Shown here: piece by piece, positions 21,249-29,870 of the stretch
Numbering within the stretch: position 1 is the first letter of the stretch
Layout: each line of letters starts with the position of its first letter
DNA from: Elusimicrobia bacterium ADurb.Bin231
GTDB taxonomy: Bacteria; Elusimicrobiota; UBA8919; MWCF01
DNA length: 38,164 nucleotides
Assembly (NCBI GenBank): GCA_002069855.1
Contig: MWCF01000068.1
Span: forward strand, 1-38,164
Direction of reading: 5' to 3'
Made by a program: the position numbers and the translations under genes
The notes under the pieces: model-generated
What the model was told of the DNA's origin: nothing
What the model saw: the letters and a program-made list of their open reading frames with translations, nothing else
Databases searched by the model: none

Positions 21249-22469
21249 TTATCTGTATAATTTAGTGGTCGATGCTGTTTCCGCTATTACTTTTCCGCTG
21301 CTGATAACAAAAGCGGGAGCTTCCTGGTCTCTTAATGCTTCAAGCACGCTATTCACTCCGAGTATTACCATATTTGCGTCATTGCCTTCCTTCAAACCGA
21401 AGTTTTTCACATTCATGGCTTTTGCGCCGTTGATTGTTATCATATCATATAATGTTTCCATCTGATCCGCGCCGGTCATCCACAGCAGATGGGATGCTAA
21501 AAATGCTATTTCAAGCATATTGTTGCGGCCGTAAGGATAATAAGCGTCTGAAATATCATCCTGACCGAGACATACCAGAGCGCCTTCTTCCAGCAATTCG
21601 CCTACTCTTGCGTGTAATGGACCTGTCTGCGGATCCGTAACTATGCCTATGCCGGATTTTTTGAGAAGAGCTACAACTTTTTGGAAATACGGTTTCGGAT
21701 ATAAGCACATTGCCCTGGCATGTTGCGCAAGAACCCTGCCCTGCCAGCCTGTTTTAATTGTTTCAGTGGCAAGCATTTCAAGAGTTTTTAATGTCGGATC
21801 TCCGGCGTCATCAACAAGCATGGATACATCTTTATTATATTTTCTGGCTATAGCCACCATCTTTTCTATATGAGTTTTTTCGTCCTGTTCAGTGTATTCT
21901 ATCCAAGGTATTCCGCCTACTATGTCAGCGCCGAGATCCATTGCTTGTTTGACAAGATCTTCAGCTCCGGGTTCTCTTACCACGCCGTCTTGAGGAAAAG
22001 CCACAACCTGAACATTAACAATTCCTTTAAATTCATCTCTTGCTTTTATAAGCGCTTTTACGCCTTCAAGTTTTGCCTTTGAATCAACATCTGCGAATGC
22101 TCTGATGTGAAGATTTCCGTATTTGGCTGCCAATTCAAGCGCTTTCCTGACATTTTTTATTATCCATTTTTCATCATAATTTGCTTTAACGCGCGCGGCA
22201 AGTTCTATTGCAGTCATCGCTTTGCCCATATCGCTGCCGTGGTAATCTTTTAATGCCTTTTCATCCATCATTTGCAGTGTCCAGACCTTGCATAAATGAA
22301 GATGAGCGTTACAATAGGATTCAGTAACGAGATTCCCTTTTGCGTCGATCCATTTGTCCGCTTTTGTTGATATTTTTGCCGCGATTTTTGAAATTTTGCC
22401 TTTATCGATACCTATATCAAATAATTCTTTTTTGCCTCTTAGTTTCGCATTTCTGATGATGAGATCCAT
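21249..22469 (-). CDS. Cytosine deaminase-like amidohydrolase
   Basis: A 406-residue amidohydrolase-superfamily TIM barrel most like CodA. Matching segments are NAHLHL (His56, His58), VVAFPQDG (Gln160), GGIPWIEYTE, AQHARAM (His250) and LGQDD (Asp304), then the family's YYPYGRNNMLEIA. The strand that in CodA gives HCDE (metal ligand His214 and proton-shuttle Glu217 in E. coli) here reads LVDD (218-221), so the ligand His becomes Leu and the Glu becomes Asp. Either the metal site is rebuilt or the reaction differs from cytosine deamination. AAAAGGAGG lies 8 bases before the ATG. It leads the operon with the second molybdenum hydroxylase, suggesting hydrolysis of a ring or side group produced or consumed by that enzyme. 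Confidence 0.88.
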   Translation of the reverse strand: MDLIIRNAKLRGKKELFDIGIDKGKISKIAAKISTKADKWIDAKGNLVTESYCNAHLHLCKVWTLQMMDEKALKDYHGSDMGKAMTAIELAARVKANYDEKWIIKNVRKALELAAKYGNLHIRAFADVDSKAKLEGVKALIKARDEFKGIVNVQVVAFPQDGVVREPGAEDLVKQAMDLGADIVGGIPWIEYTEQDEKTHIEKMVAIARKYNKDVSMLVDDAGDPTLKTLEMLATETIKTGWQGRVLAQHARAMCLYPKPYFQKVVALLKKSGIGIVTDPQTGPLHARVGELLEEGALVCLGQDDISDAYYPYGRNNMLEIAFLASHLLWMTGADQMETLYDMITINGAKAMNVKNFGLKEGNDANMVILGVNSVLEALRDQEAPAFVISSGKVIAETASTTKLYR

Positions 22470-22566
22470 TCTTGCTGCCTCCTTTTGTGGTGTTTTAGAT
22501 AAGATTTTAAAAATTAATTTAAAATTTAAATTAACTATTATAAACTTGTTAAATGAAATATATTAT

Positions 22567-22595
22567 ATTTTAATAAAATAAGAGTAATTTGTCAA
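22567..22595 (-). promoter_or_regulatory. Sigma70-type promoter for the amidohydrolase/molybdenum hydroxylase operon
   Basis: On the minus strand a perfect TTGACA (22595-22590) and TAAAAT (22572-22567) are 17 bases apart. The predicted start is near 22560, giving a leader of about 90 AT-rich bases. The rest of the gap up to typA (22596-22764) shows no gene. Confidence 0.65.
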
Positions 22596-22764
22596 GTTAA
22601 AGTATAAAATTTAAGTATAAATATGGGGTTTTGGATTAATACGGCTGTTTGAAAAATATTTAAAGAAATTTTTCATTAAACCCTAATTGCGGAAACAATA
22701 TAAGGTTTATTTTAATCGCGTGTTTTTTTAGCACTGGTTTTTCATTGTTTAATTTGCACGCTGT

Positions 22765-24600
22765 TTAGTCCCCGTTCCTGCCGGAGTTATGCCTGTTCCG
22801 CTCAGATACTGAAAGAATTGCTTTTCTTAGCCGGATGGATTTCGGAGTCACTTCTATAAGTTCGTCGTCTTTTATGAATGTTATCGCTCTTTCTAATGTC
22901 ATCGGCTGTACAGGGGTAAGGACTATATTGTCATCTTTTCCTGCGGCCCTCATATTCGAAAGTTTTTTTTCTTTACACGGGTTTACGTTTATGTCTGCGT
23001 CGCGATTGTTTTCTCCTATTATCATGCCTTCATATACTGGATCATTTGGGGAAATAAATATTATTCCTCTTGGTTCAAGATTATAAATAGCGTATGGAGT
23101 TGCTTTGCCGAATCTGTCGGAAATCAGTGATCCTGTTGCCCTTAAAGAGAAATCGCCTCTGTATTCTTCGTAATCTTGGACATAAGAGTTCATTATACCG
23201 GTACCCCTGGTGTCAGTTAAGAATTCGCTCCTGTATCCGATAATGGCGCGCGTGGGGGCGGTGAATTCTATCCGCACCCTGCCGGTCCCGTGATTCACCA
23301 TATTGATCATCTTCCCTTTTCTGTTGGAAAGTTTTTCTATAATGATTCCGATATTCTCTTCGTCGCAGTCGATAAAAAGGTGTTCTATAGGTTCCAGTAT
23401 TTGACCGTTTTTATTCTTGAAAATGACCCTCGGTCTTCCGACGCTTAGTTCAAAATCCTCCCGGCGCATCATTTCAATAAGTATTTCCATCTGGAACTCG
23501 CCTCTTCCCTTGACTGTATAAGTATCTGATCCCTGAATTTCTTCAACCTGTATCGCTACGTTTTGAAGAGATTCTTTGCGCAGTCGTTCCAGTATTCTTC
23601 TTGATTGTACAATGTTCCCTTCAGTCCCTGCCAGAGGCGAAGAATTTATGGTAAACATCATGGAAATTGTCGGTTCGTCAATTTCTATTCTTTTAAGAGC
23701 CTTGGGATTTTCCTTGTTGCATATCGTATCTCCTATAGACACGTCTTCAATTCCGGCAAGTATTATTATGTCTCCAGCTGATGCTTCAGTCACTTCTTTT
23801 ATGCTGATACCGTCATAAACCTGAAGTTTTGTCGTTTTTAAAGGCAGTTGCGCGCCGTTGTCTTTTATACATACCAGATTATTATTTTTGCTTACGTGTC
23901 CGTTAAAAACTCTGCCGACTGCCAGCCGCCCGACATAATCGGAATAATCCAGATCGCATACCAGCATCTGAAAAGGTTCATCCGGGTTATACGTCGGACC
24001 CGGGATTTTTTCTATAATGGTTTGAAACAGTACGCTTAGATCTTTTTCTTTGCTTGTGAGAGATTTTTGCGCTATGCCTTCTTTTCCTATAGAATAGATA
24101 ACCGGGAAATCTATCTGATGGTTTTTGGCATCAAGATCCATAAATAATTCATATACGGAGTCAAGAACTTCTTTGGGCCTGGCGTCTTTTCTGTCTATTT
24201 TATTTATCAGAACAATAATTTTTAATCCGGATTCCAGCGCTTTTTGCAGAACAAACCTTGTTTGGGGCAGCGGCCCTTCGGCAGCGTCAACGAGAAGAAC
24301 CGCTCCGTCAACCATTTTAATGGCCCGTTCCACTTCGCCTCCAAAGTCGGCGTGCCCGGGAGTATCAAGGATGTTTATTCTAACATCGTTCCACATTGCC
24401 GCGCAGTTTTTTGCGGAAATGGTAACGCCGCGTTCTTTTTCAAGATCCATGTTGTCCATAATGCGTTCCGAGACGTCCTGGTTCTCTCTGAAAATTCCGC
24501 TCTGGCGCAGCATATGGTCAACAAGCGTAGTTTTGCCGTGGTCAACGTGAGCTATAATTGCTATGTTTCTTACTTTCTCGTTCCTTTGTATGTTTTTCAT
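22765..24600 (-). CDS. typA: Ribosome-associated translational GTPase TypA/BipA
   Basis: A 611-residue EF-G-like GTPase. The G domain is intact: AHVDHGKTT (G1), RGVTIS (G2), DTPGHADF (G3), NKIDR (G4). Beta-barrel, EF-G III/V-like and BipA-specific C-terminal domains follow, including NHGTGRVR and EFLTDTRGTGIMN. Length is standard for BipA (about 600-615). BipA assists ribosome biogenesis and stress adaptation, notably at low temperature. A weak AAAGGAT lies upstream of the ATG. A Rho-independent terminator separates it from yajQ upstream, so it probably has its own promoter; TATAAT at 24643-24638 is a candidate -10, but no good -35 is visible. Confidence 0.97.
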   Translation of the reverse strand: MKNIQRNEKVRNIAIIAHVDHGKTTLVDHMLRQSGIFRENQDVSERIMDNMDLEKERGVTISAKNCAAMWNDVRINILDTPGHADFGGEVERAIKMVDGAVLLVDAAEGPLPQTRFVLQKALESGLKIIVLINKIDRKDARPKEVLDSVYELFMDLDAKNHQIDFPVIYSIGKEGIAQKSLTSKEKDLSVLFQTIIEKIPGPTYNPDEPFQMLVCDLDYSDYVGRLAVGRVFNGHVSKNNNLVCIKDNGAQLPLKTTKLQVYDGISIKEVTEASAGDIIILAGIEDVSIGDTICNKENPKALKRIEIDEPTISMMFTINSSPLAGTEGNIVQSRRILERLRKESLQNVAIQVEEIQGSDTYTVKGRGEFQMEILIEMMRREDFELSVGRPRVIFKNKNGQILEPIEHLFIDCDEENIGIIIEKLSNRKGKMINMVNHGTGRVRIEFTAPTRAIIGYRSEFLTDTRGTGIMNSYVQDYEEYRGDFSLRATGSLISDRFGKATPYAIYNLEPRGIIFISPNDPVYEGMIIGENNRDADINVNPCKEKKLSNMRAAGKDDNIVLTPVQPMTLERAITFIKDDELIEVTPKSIRLRKAILSVSERNRHNSGRNGD

Positions 24601-24656
24601 AATTTTTTTATTTATCCTTTACCGAAAAAAGTGTCGTATTATATAAAATTTCAACG

Positions 24657-24688
24657 AAAAAAACCGGACTATATACATCGTTTCCGGT
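24657..24688 (-). terminator. Rho-independent terminator after yajQ
   Basis: On the minus strand ACCGGA (24688-24683) pairs with TCCGGT (24668-24663) around a 14-base loop, directly followed by a run of seven T (24663-24657). It lies about 64 bases past the yajQ stop and before typA. Confidence 0.7.
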
Positions 24689-24751
24689 AACCGGCTCTAA
24701 CCTTTACATTTAATATGCGCCGAGTTCCTGAAGATACGGACGGAAAACTTT

Positions 24752-25249
24752 CTACCTGTAGTTCGTAAACTGCAGTGGAATAGGATAATCTTTTGATTTT
24801 ACGAAATTGATTACCGCCTGAAGTTCGTCTTTGTCCCGGCCTGTAACTCTTATTTGTTCGTCCTGTATAGCCAGTTGTACCTTCAAATTTTTTGCTTTTA
24901 TATCTTTTACAATAGTTTTCGCCAATTCCGTTTCAATTCCAGAAACGACTGTGTTTGTTTCACGAACTGCTCCGCTGATATTCGTCTCGGTGCTTTTTAC
25001 AGACAGCGATTTGTTGCTGACTCCCCGTTTTGCCAGTTTTGCCAAAAGAATTGATTTTATCTGCTTAAGATGGAATTCCGATGCCGTGGAAAGAATAACG
25101 GTCTTTTCGGAGCGGTTGAATTTTATAATGGAATTACTTCCTCTTAAATCAAACCTGTTGATTATTTCTTTCATAGCGATGTTTACCGCATCGTCTATAG
25201 ATTGCAGATTGATTTGCGATACTATGTCAAAACTGAAATTATTAGCCAT
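24752..25249 (-). CDS. yajQ: YajQ-family nucleotide-binding protein
   Basis: A 165-residue YajQ protein of two RRM-like halves. Family hallmarks are the N-terminal FSFDIVSQ, the NRFDLRGS segment and the terminal PLQFTNYR. Some members bind cyclic di-GMP and modulate transcription; others bind nucleic acid. I start at ATG 25249 because AAGGAG lies 6-7 bases upstream and homologues begin with the MANNFSFD-type sequence; the frame stays open to 25297, but the extra 16 residues are not family-like. A REC-GGDEF protein lies 7 kb away, but any functional link is unproven. Transcribed from its own promoter (TATAAT 25292-25287), divergent from ileS. Confidence 0.95.
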   Translation of the reverse strand: MANNFSFDIVSQINLQSIDDAVNIAMKEIINRFDLRGSNSIIKFNRSEKTVILSTASEFHLKQIKSILLAKLAKRGVSNKSLSVKSTETNISGAVRETNTVVSGIETELAKTIVKDIKAKNLKVQLAIQDEQIRVTGRDKDELQAVINFVKSKDYPIPLQFTNYR

Positions 25250-25286
25250 TGTTTTTCTCCTTGAATGATAAAATAATAATTTCAGC

Positions 25287-25315
25287 ATTATACACAATTT
25301 TTTTTAATATTACAA
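25287..25315 (-). promoter_or_regulatory. Putative promoter for yajQ
   Basis: Minus-strand TTGTAA (25315-25310) and a perfect TATAAT (25292-25287) with a 17-base spacer. The predicted start near 25280 gives a 30-base leader. Confidence 0.5.
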
Positions 25316-25358
25316 ATAATTATGAATTAGCCGGAGAATTTTCAATTTAATTTAACGC

Positions 25359-25386
25359 TTGATTTTTTCAAATAAAGATATATAAT
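25359..25386 (+). promoter_or_regulatory. Putative promoter for ileS-lspA
   Basis: TTGATT (25359-25364) and TATAAT (25381-25386) with a 16-base spacer. The predicted start near 25393 gives an unusually long leader of about 170 bases. That leader holds two hairpins: ATTCGT/ACGAAT (25445-25469) and CCGG/CCGG (25472-25492). No T-box consensus was found. Confidence 0.5.
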
Positions 25387-25565
25387 AAAAAACTTAAAAG
25401 CTCTTGAAATTGTTAAGATATTTTATACATATAAAAAAGGAAAAATTCGTCGTAGAAATAAATACGAATATCCGGTGACAGTTTTGAGCCGGCATATAAA
25501 TTATAAAATCGACATAAGTGTTTAAGATTGTGTTTAGTTAAACTTGTGGAATGGAGCAACAATTT

Positions 25566-28358
25566 ATGGAATATAGTAAAACTGTAAATCTTCCGAAAAC
25601 TGATTTTTCAATGAAAGCTAATCTTCCCCAGCGTGAACCTTTAATGCTGGAATTTTGGAGTAAATCCGGAATCTATCAAAAGATGACTTCTAAAAATTCC
25701 GATAAGAAAAAGTTTATTCTTCACGACGGACCTCCTTATGCCAACGGGAATATACACCTCGGCACAGCGTTGAACAAAATTCTTAAAGATATTGTTATAA
25801 AATATAAATTAATGTCCGGATTTTCCGCACCATACATACCGGGCTGGGATTGTCATGGATTGCCTATAGAATACCGTTTGATGAAAGAACTTGGCAAAAC
25901 AAAAGCCACTATAGATAAAATAGAGTTTCGCGAAAAGGCGGCATTATTCGCTTTAAAGTATATGGGCGTGCAAAGGGAAGAATTTATGCGCCTGGGTTGT
26001 TTCGGAGATTGGGAAAATCCGTATCTTACTTTAAAAAACGAGTATGAGGGAACAATAATTTCCGTTTTCAGAAATCTTTTAAAAAAGGGGTATATTTACA
26101 GGAAACTTAAACCTGTGTACTGGTGCGCGACCTGCGAAACTGCTCTCGCAGACGCGGAAGTGGAATATGCGGATCACACATCGCCTTCCATCTATGTAAA
26201 ATTTTCGGTTGTAAAACTTACGGAAAAACTTTCCCGGGTAAAGGCATCATCTTCCTTGCACGCTGTAATATGGACAACCACCCCTTGGACATTGCCTGCC
26301 AATGTCGCTCTTGCTTTTCAGCCGTCAATAGAATATGTTTTTGTTGAAACCGGCTCCGGCACATACATCGTTGCGTCCGCGAGAATGGAACAGTTCTTGA
26401 AACATCTTAACATACAGGATTTTAAAGTTGTTTTCAAGGCACCCGGCTTGGATTTCGAAGGACTTGTATGCCGTAATCCGGTAGTGGAAAGGGAATCCGT
26501 AGGAATCCTCGCGGATTTTGTGTCAACAGAAGAAGGAACCGGCATAGTGCATATAGCGCCAGGGCACGGTGAAGACGACTACATCGCAGGAACTAAATAT
26601 AAACTGCCTGTTATTTCTCCGGTTGACGATAGAGGAAGATTTACCGGTGATGTTCCGCTGTTTGAAGGGCAAAAGGTGTTTGCTGCTAATGAAAATATCA
26701 TTAATTATTTGAAAGAAAAAGGACTTCTGCTTTCGGTTTTTGATATAAGCCATTCATACCCGCATTGCTGGAGATGCAAGAAACCAATAATTTTCAGAGC
26801 CACCAAACAATGGTTTTTATCTGTTGAAAACGATAATTTGCGCAAAAATTTGCTGGATTCCATAGAAACTGTAAAGTGGATACCGGATTACGGTAAAAAC
26901 AGAATCAAGGGTATGCTTGAATCAAGGCCTGATTGGTGTCTTACAAGGCAGAGATATTGGGGTACGCCATTGCCAATTATATTTTGTCCTGACTGCGACG
27001 AACCTATTTTAGACGACAGAGTATTGGAAAATATAGAAAAAATTGTTTTTGCATCCGGCACGAACGGGTATCTTAAAACCCCTGTATCGGAAATAATTCC
27101 TGCAGGAATAAAATGTTCCAAATGCGGAAAATCGGAATTCAAAAAATCCGAGGATATTCTTGATGTATGGTTTGATTCCGGCGTATCCTCTTTCGCGGTT
27201 GTTGACGCGAAAAAAGAATTGTCTTTTCCTGCGGATTTGTATCTTGAGGGTTCCGACCAGCACAGAGGGTGGTTTCAGACATCTCTTATACCGGCAGTGG
27301 CGTTGAAAGGTCTTCCCCCGTATAAAACGGTACTTACGCATGGTTTTGTCGTTGACGGCGAGGGAAAGAAGATGTCAAAATCTCTCGGCAATGTTATTTC
27401 CCCGCAGGATATAATCAAAAAATACGGCGCGGAAATTTTGAGGCTTTGGGTCGCTTCTGAGAACTATCAGGAAGACATCCGGCTTTCAAACGAAATTGTC
27501 GCCCATCTTGTGGACGCTTACAGAAAAATAAGAAACACTTTCAGATTCATTCTCGGCAATATAAATGATTTTGATTCTTCAAAAGCAGTGGAATATCCGG
27601 AATTGCTGGACATCGACAAATGGATCCTTTCAAGATTCAACCGTTTGCTTGCGGAAACGGAAAAATCATACGATAATTATGAATTTCATAGAGTATTCCA
27701 TATGGTGTATAATTTCTGCGTAGTGGAAATTTCCTCGTTCTATTTTGATATTCTCAAAGACCGGCTTTACACTTTCGGCAAAAATTCCCGCGAACGGCTT
27801 TCTGCTCAGACGGTTCTTGAACATATTTTCGTTAAATTAACGGCATTGCTTGCGCCTGTGCTGTCATTCACCGCTGAAGAGGCCTACAATGCATACAAAA
27901 AAGACAAATCTTCGGAAAAGAATCTGCCGGACTCGGTATTTATGCTTGATATGCCCAAAATAGACACTTCGTTTGTCAACGAAGATATTGAAAAAAAGTT
28001 TGATGCCATTATAGATATAAGGGAATTTGTGCTGAAACTTTTGGAAGAGGAAAGAAAAAAGGGAGTCATCGGAAATTCCCTTGAGGCGAAACTCACGATC
28101 TACGCGAAATCTGAAGAAAAAAGAAAGTTTTTGAAGGATAATCTTGCGAATCTTATAGGTGTGTGTATGGTTTCCCAGATTGTGCTTGCGGATTCACCAT
28201 GCTGCGGCATTGCCGACGGGACTGGCGATACGGAATTTTTAGTTTCGCACGCCACCGGCAAAAAATGCGCCAGATGCTGGATGTGGGCGGAAGATGTGGG
28301 CAGGATTCCCGAACATCCTGAGATATGCTCCAAATGCGTAAAAAATCTATCCTTATAA
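25566..28358 (+). CDS. ileS: Isoleucyl-tRNA synthetase
   Basis: A 930-residue class I aminoacyl-tRNA synthetase that charges tRNA-Ile and edits misactivated Val. The HIGH motif is NIHLG within GPPYANGNIHLG (55-66), and the KMSKS loop is GKKMSKSLGN near residue 600. The CP1 editing domain contains TTPWTLPANVA and the GTGIVHIAPGHGEDD loop. A C-terminal zinc finger (CARCW...CSKC, about 900-925) marks the bacterial form. ATG 25566 is preferred because GGAG is 9 bases upstream; ATG 25551 would add five residues with a poor ribosome site. It overlaps lspA by 34 bases. Confidence 0.97.
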   Translation: MEYSKTVNLPKTDFSMKANLPQREPLMLEFWSKSGIYQKMTSKNSDKKKFILHDGPPYANGNIHLGTALNKILKDIVIKYKLMSGFSAPYIPGWDCHGLPIEYRLMKELGKTKATIDKIEFREKAALFALKYMGVQREEFMRLGCFGDWENPYLTLKNEYEGTIISVFRNLLKKGYIYRKLKPVYWCATCETALADAEVEYADHTSPSIYVKFSVVKLTEKLSRVKASSSLHAVIWTTTPWTLPANVALAFQPSIEYVFVETGSGTYIVASARMEQFLKHLNIQDFKVVFKAPGLDFEGLVCRNPVVERESVGILADFVSTEEGTGIVHIAPGHGEDDYIAGTKYKLPVISPVDDRGRFTGDVPLFEGQKVFAANENIINYLKEKGLLLSVFDISHSYPHCWRCKKPIIFRATKQWFLSVENDNLRKNLLDSIETVKWIPDYGKNRIKGMLESRPDWCLTRQRYWGTPLPIIFCPDCDEPILDDRVLENIEKIVFASGTNGYLKTPVSEIIPAGIKCSKCGKSEFKKSEDILDVWFDSGVSSFAVVDAKKELSFPADLYLEGSDQHRGWFQTSLIPAVALKGLPPYKTVLTHGFVVDGEGKKMSKSLGNVISPQDIIKKYGAEILRLWVASENYQEDIRLSNEIVAHLVDAYRKIRNTFRFILGNINDFDSSKAVEYPELLDIDKWILSRFNRLLAETEKSYDNYEFHRVFHMVYNFCVVEISSFYFDILKDRLYTFGKNSRERLSAQTVLEHIFVKLTALLAPVLSFTAEEAYNAYKKDKSSEKNLPDSVFMLDMPKIDTSFVNEDIEKKFDAIIDIREFVLKLLEEERKKGVIGNSLEAKLTIYAKSEEKRKFLKDNLANLIGVCMVSQIVLADSPCCGIADGTGDTEFLVSHATGKKCARCWMWAEDVGRIPEHPEICSKCVKNLSL

Positions 28359-28804
28359 GCATTATATTAATAATTGTTTCTTTAGATCAGATTACAAAAG
28401 CATACGTGACAGAACGATTTTGCTACGGGGAGTCCTTTCCTGTATTATATAATATATTTCATATTACATATGTAACTAACACAGGAACGGCATTCAGTAT
28501 GTTTTCCGGTTACAGCGGTCTGCTTTTGATATTTTCCATTTGCGCGGCGCTCGGTATTGCCGTATACCTGTTCTTTGACAAATTCAAGAAAACATCAGGG
28601 GATGCCATCCCGCTCTCTTTCATTCTCGGAGGGGCAGTCGGAAATTTAACTGACAGAATTTTCCGAGGAGCAGTCGTGGACTTTTTGGATCTCCGAGTTT
28701 GGCCCATATTCAATATCGCGGATTCCTTTATTACAATCGGTATGACAATTATAATCGTAGAAATAATAATTAGGGAATCTAATTTGAAAAAAATAAAAAA
28801 ATAA
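28325..28804 (+). CDS. lspA: Lipoprotein signal peptidase (signal peptidase II)
   Basis: A 159-residue inner-membrane aspartic protease that removes signal peptides from prolipoproteins. Four membrane helices are visible. The family boxes VSLDQITK, TNTGTAFS, GNLTDR-FRGAVVDFLD and FNIADSFI carry the catalytic Asp pair (the last Asp of the VVDFLD box region and Asp of NIADS). The ileS-lspA order is common in bacteria. The gene begins inside the 3' end of ileS; ATG 28334 is an equally possible start. A substrate in this window is likely the Wza-like lipoprotein. Confidence 0.95.
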   Translation: MLQMRKKSILISIILIIVSLDQITKAYVTERFCYGESFPVLYNIFHITYVTNTGTAFSMFSGYSGLLLIFSICAALGIAVYLFFDKFKKTSGDAIPLSFILGGAVGNLTDRIFRGAVVDFLDLRVWPIFNIADSFITIGMTIIIVEIIIRESNLKKIKK

Positions 28805-28813
28805 TTTTTTCTC

Positions 28814-28842
28814 TTGACAGAACTAAAAAAAAAATATAAAAT
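28814..28842 (+). promoter_or_regulatory. Upstream sigma70-type promoter of the polysaccharide locus (P1)
   Basis: A perfect TTGACA (28814-28819) and TAAAAT (28837-28842) are 17 bases apart, just after the lspA stop. The CRP-like palindrome at 28862-28877 would lie downstream of its start and could block it. Confidence 0.5.
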
Positions 28843-28861
28843 CTATCCAAATTATAAGAAT

Positions 28862-28877
28862 TGTGACTTTTGTCACA
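28862..28877. promoter_or_regulatory. CRP/FNR-family operator
   Basis: TGTGACTTTTGTCACA is a perfect match to the CRP consensus TGTGA-N6-TCACA. Its centre is 16 bases before the next -35 box, about 59-61 bases before the predicted start. This is the classical class I activator position. Confidence 0.65.
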
Positions 28878-28892
28878 CTATTGATTTTCTTG

Positions 28893-28921
28893 TTGACATT
28901 TACGCATAAATTACTTATACT
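28893..28921 (+). promoter_or_regulatory. Main sigma70-type promoter of the polysaccharide locus (P2)
   Basis: A perfect TTGACA (28893-28898) and TATACT (28916-28921) are 17 bases apart. The predicted start is near 28928, about 40 bases before the fecR-like gene, which has GGAGGA upstream of its ATG. Confidence 0.65.
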
Positions 28922-28968
28922 TAATTAAGTAAATGAAGTTAAACTAATTTTATCGGAGGAATCGTTTT

Positions 28969-29778
28969 ATGAAATGTAACACATTTAAAGCAGTTGCGGG
29001 AGTTGCGGTATTATTGTTTGTAACAGGAGTAAATGCTATGTTCGCCGCTCCGAAGACGCCTGTCGCAATAGCGGTGGAAGTAAGAGGCATGGCGCAGATA
29101 ACGGAAGAGGGGCAGGCGGCTCGTACCCTTACAGTAGGCAAAGAGGTTGGAGAAGGAGACCAGCTGGAGACACAAAAAGGCGCGTATGTTAAGTTGATAA
29201 GAACAGACAGCAGTGTTATAAAATTGAACCAGAATACAAAGTTCAGCATAGACACAAGTTTCCCGGGCGAGGAAAAGGGTTCAAAATTCTCAGTTAAAAT
29301 TGGCCAGATGTTTATGAAGGTTTTTAAAGAAAGAGGGGTATCGAAAAAATTCATAATCAAAACCCCTACTGCTGTTTGCGCTGTCCGCGGCACTGAAGTA
29401 GATGTAAACGTGGATGAATCCGGAATAAGCGCATTTACAGTATTCTCCGGAGAAGTTGAAGTATCAAACGATATGGGCGCAGTAGTGCTGACAAAAGGCA
29501 ACCAGACAAAAGTTGAACCTGATCAACCGCCTGCTCCTCCTGTGGTTGTAAAACTTGAAGAGGGTGCGCGTTGGGATGAGGAAGCAGAACAAGAGCCTTC
29601 GAAGAAAGAAGAAAAGAAACAAGAGGGAAAAAAGGAAGAGAAAAAAGAAGAGAAAAAAGAAGAGAAAACAACAAAACCCGGTGAGGATAAACCTGTTGCC
29701 GGAGTAGAAGAAGAAGCAGAAGTTGTACCTGAACCGCCGGCTCCTCCTATTGAAGAGGCAAGTCCGACTGCTAAGTAA
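28969..29778 (+). CDS. Secreted FecR-domain protein with charged tail
   Basis: A 269-residue exported protein. A signal peptide (about 1-27, cleaved after MFA) is followed by a FecR domain (about 30-170) with the usual GDQLETQKGAYVKL and KTPTAVCAVRGTEVDV segments. In iron systems FecR is an anti-sigma regulator with an N-terminal cytoplasmic part and a membrane helix; both are missing and there is no sigma factor gene here. This is therefore the periplasmic/secreted FecR type, probably structural or surface-linked. The C-terminal third is low complexity: Lys/Glu repeats (about 205-235), then Pro/Glu-rich sequence, encoded by an A/G-rich micro-repeat prone to length change. It is the first gene behind the CRP-like site. 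Confidence 0.88.
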   Translation: MKCNTFKAVAGVAVLLFVTGVNAMFAAPKTPVAIAVEVRGMAQITEEGQAARTLTVGKEVGEGDQLETQKGAYVKLIRTDSSVIKLNQNTKFSIDTSFPGEEKGSKFSVKIGQMFMKVFKERGVSKKFIIKTPTAVCAVRGTEVDVNVDESGISAFTVFSGEVEVSNDMGAVVLTKGNQTKVEPDQPPAPPVVVKLEEGARWDEEAEQEPSKKEEKKQEGKKEEKKEEKKEEKTTKPGEDKPVAGVEEEAEVVPEPPAPPIEEASPTAK

Positions 29779-29870
29779 AAGTATAATATATTACTTGGTA
29801 TTAAAGATTTTTAATTTAAAATAAAAGAAAATTTAATAATTCTGAAAAGTAATTTAAGGAGGTTGACAGG

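Noticed and set aside
21249-22469. SsnA, hydantoinase or nicotinate-pathway enamidase
   Set aside because: The FPQ, GGIPW and YYPYGRNNM segments align with the cytosine deaminase branch, not with those families.
25393-25565. T-box riboswitch before ileS
   Set aside because: The T-box core and antiterminator consensus are absent, despite hairpins in the leader.
28969-29778. FecR as an iron-responsive anti-sigma factor
   Set aside because: There is no sigma factor gene nearby, no N-terminal cytoplasmic domain and no internal membrane helix; the protein starts with a signal peptide.
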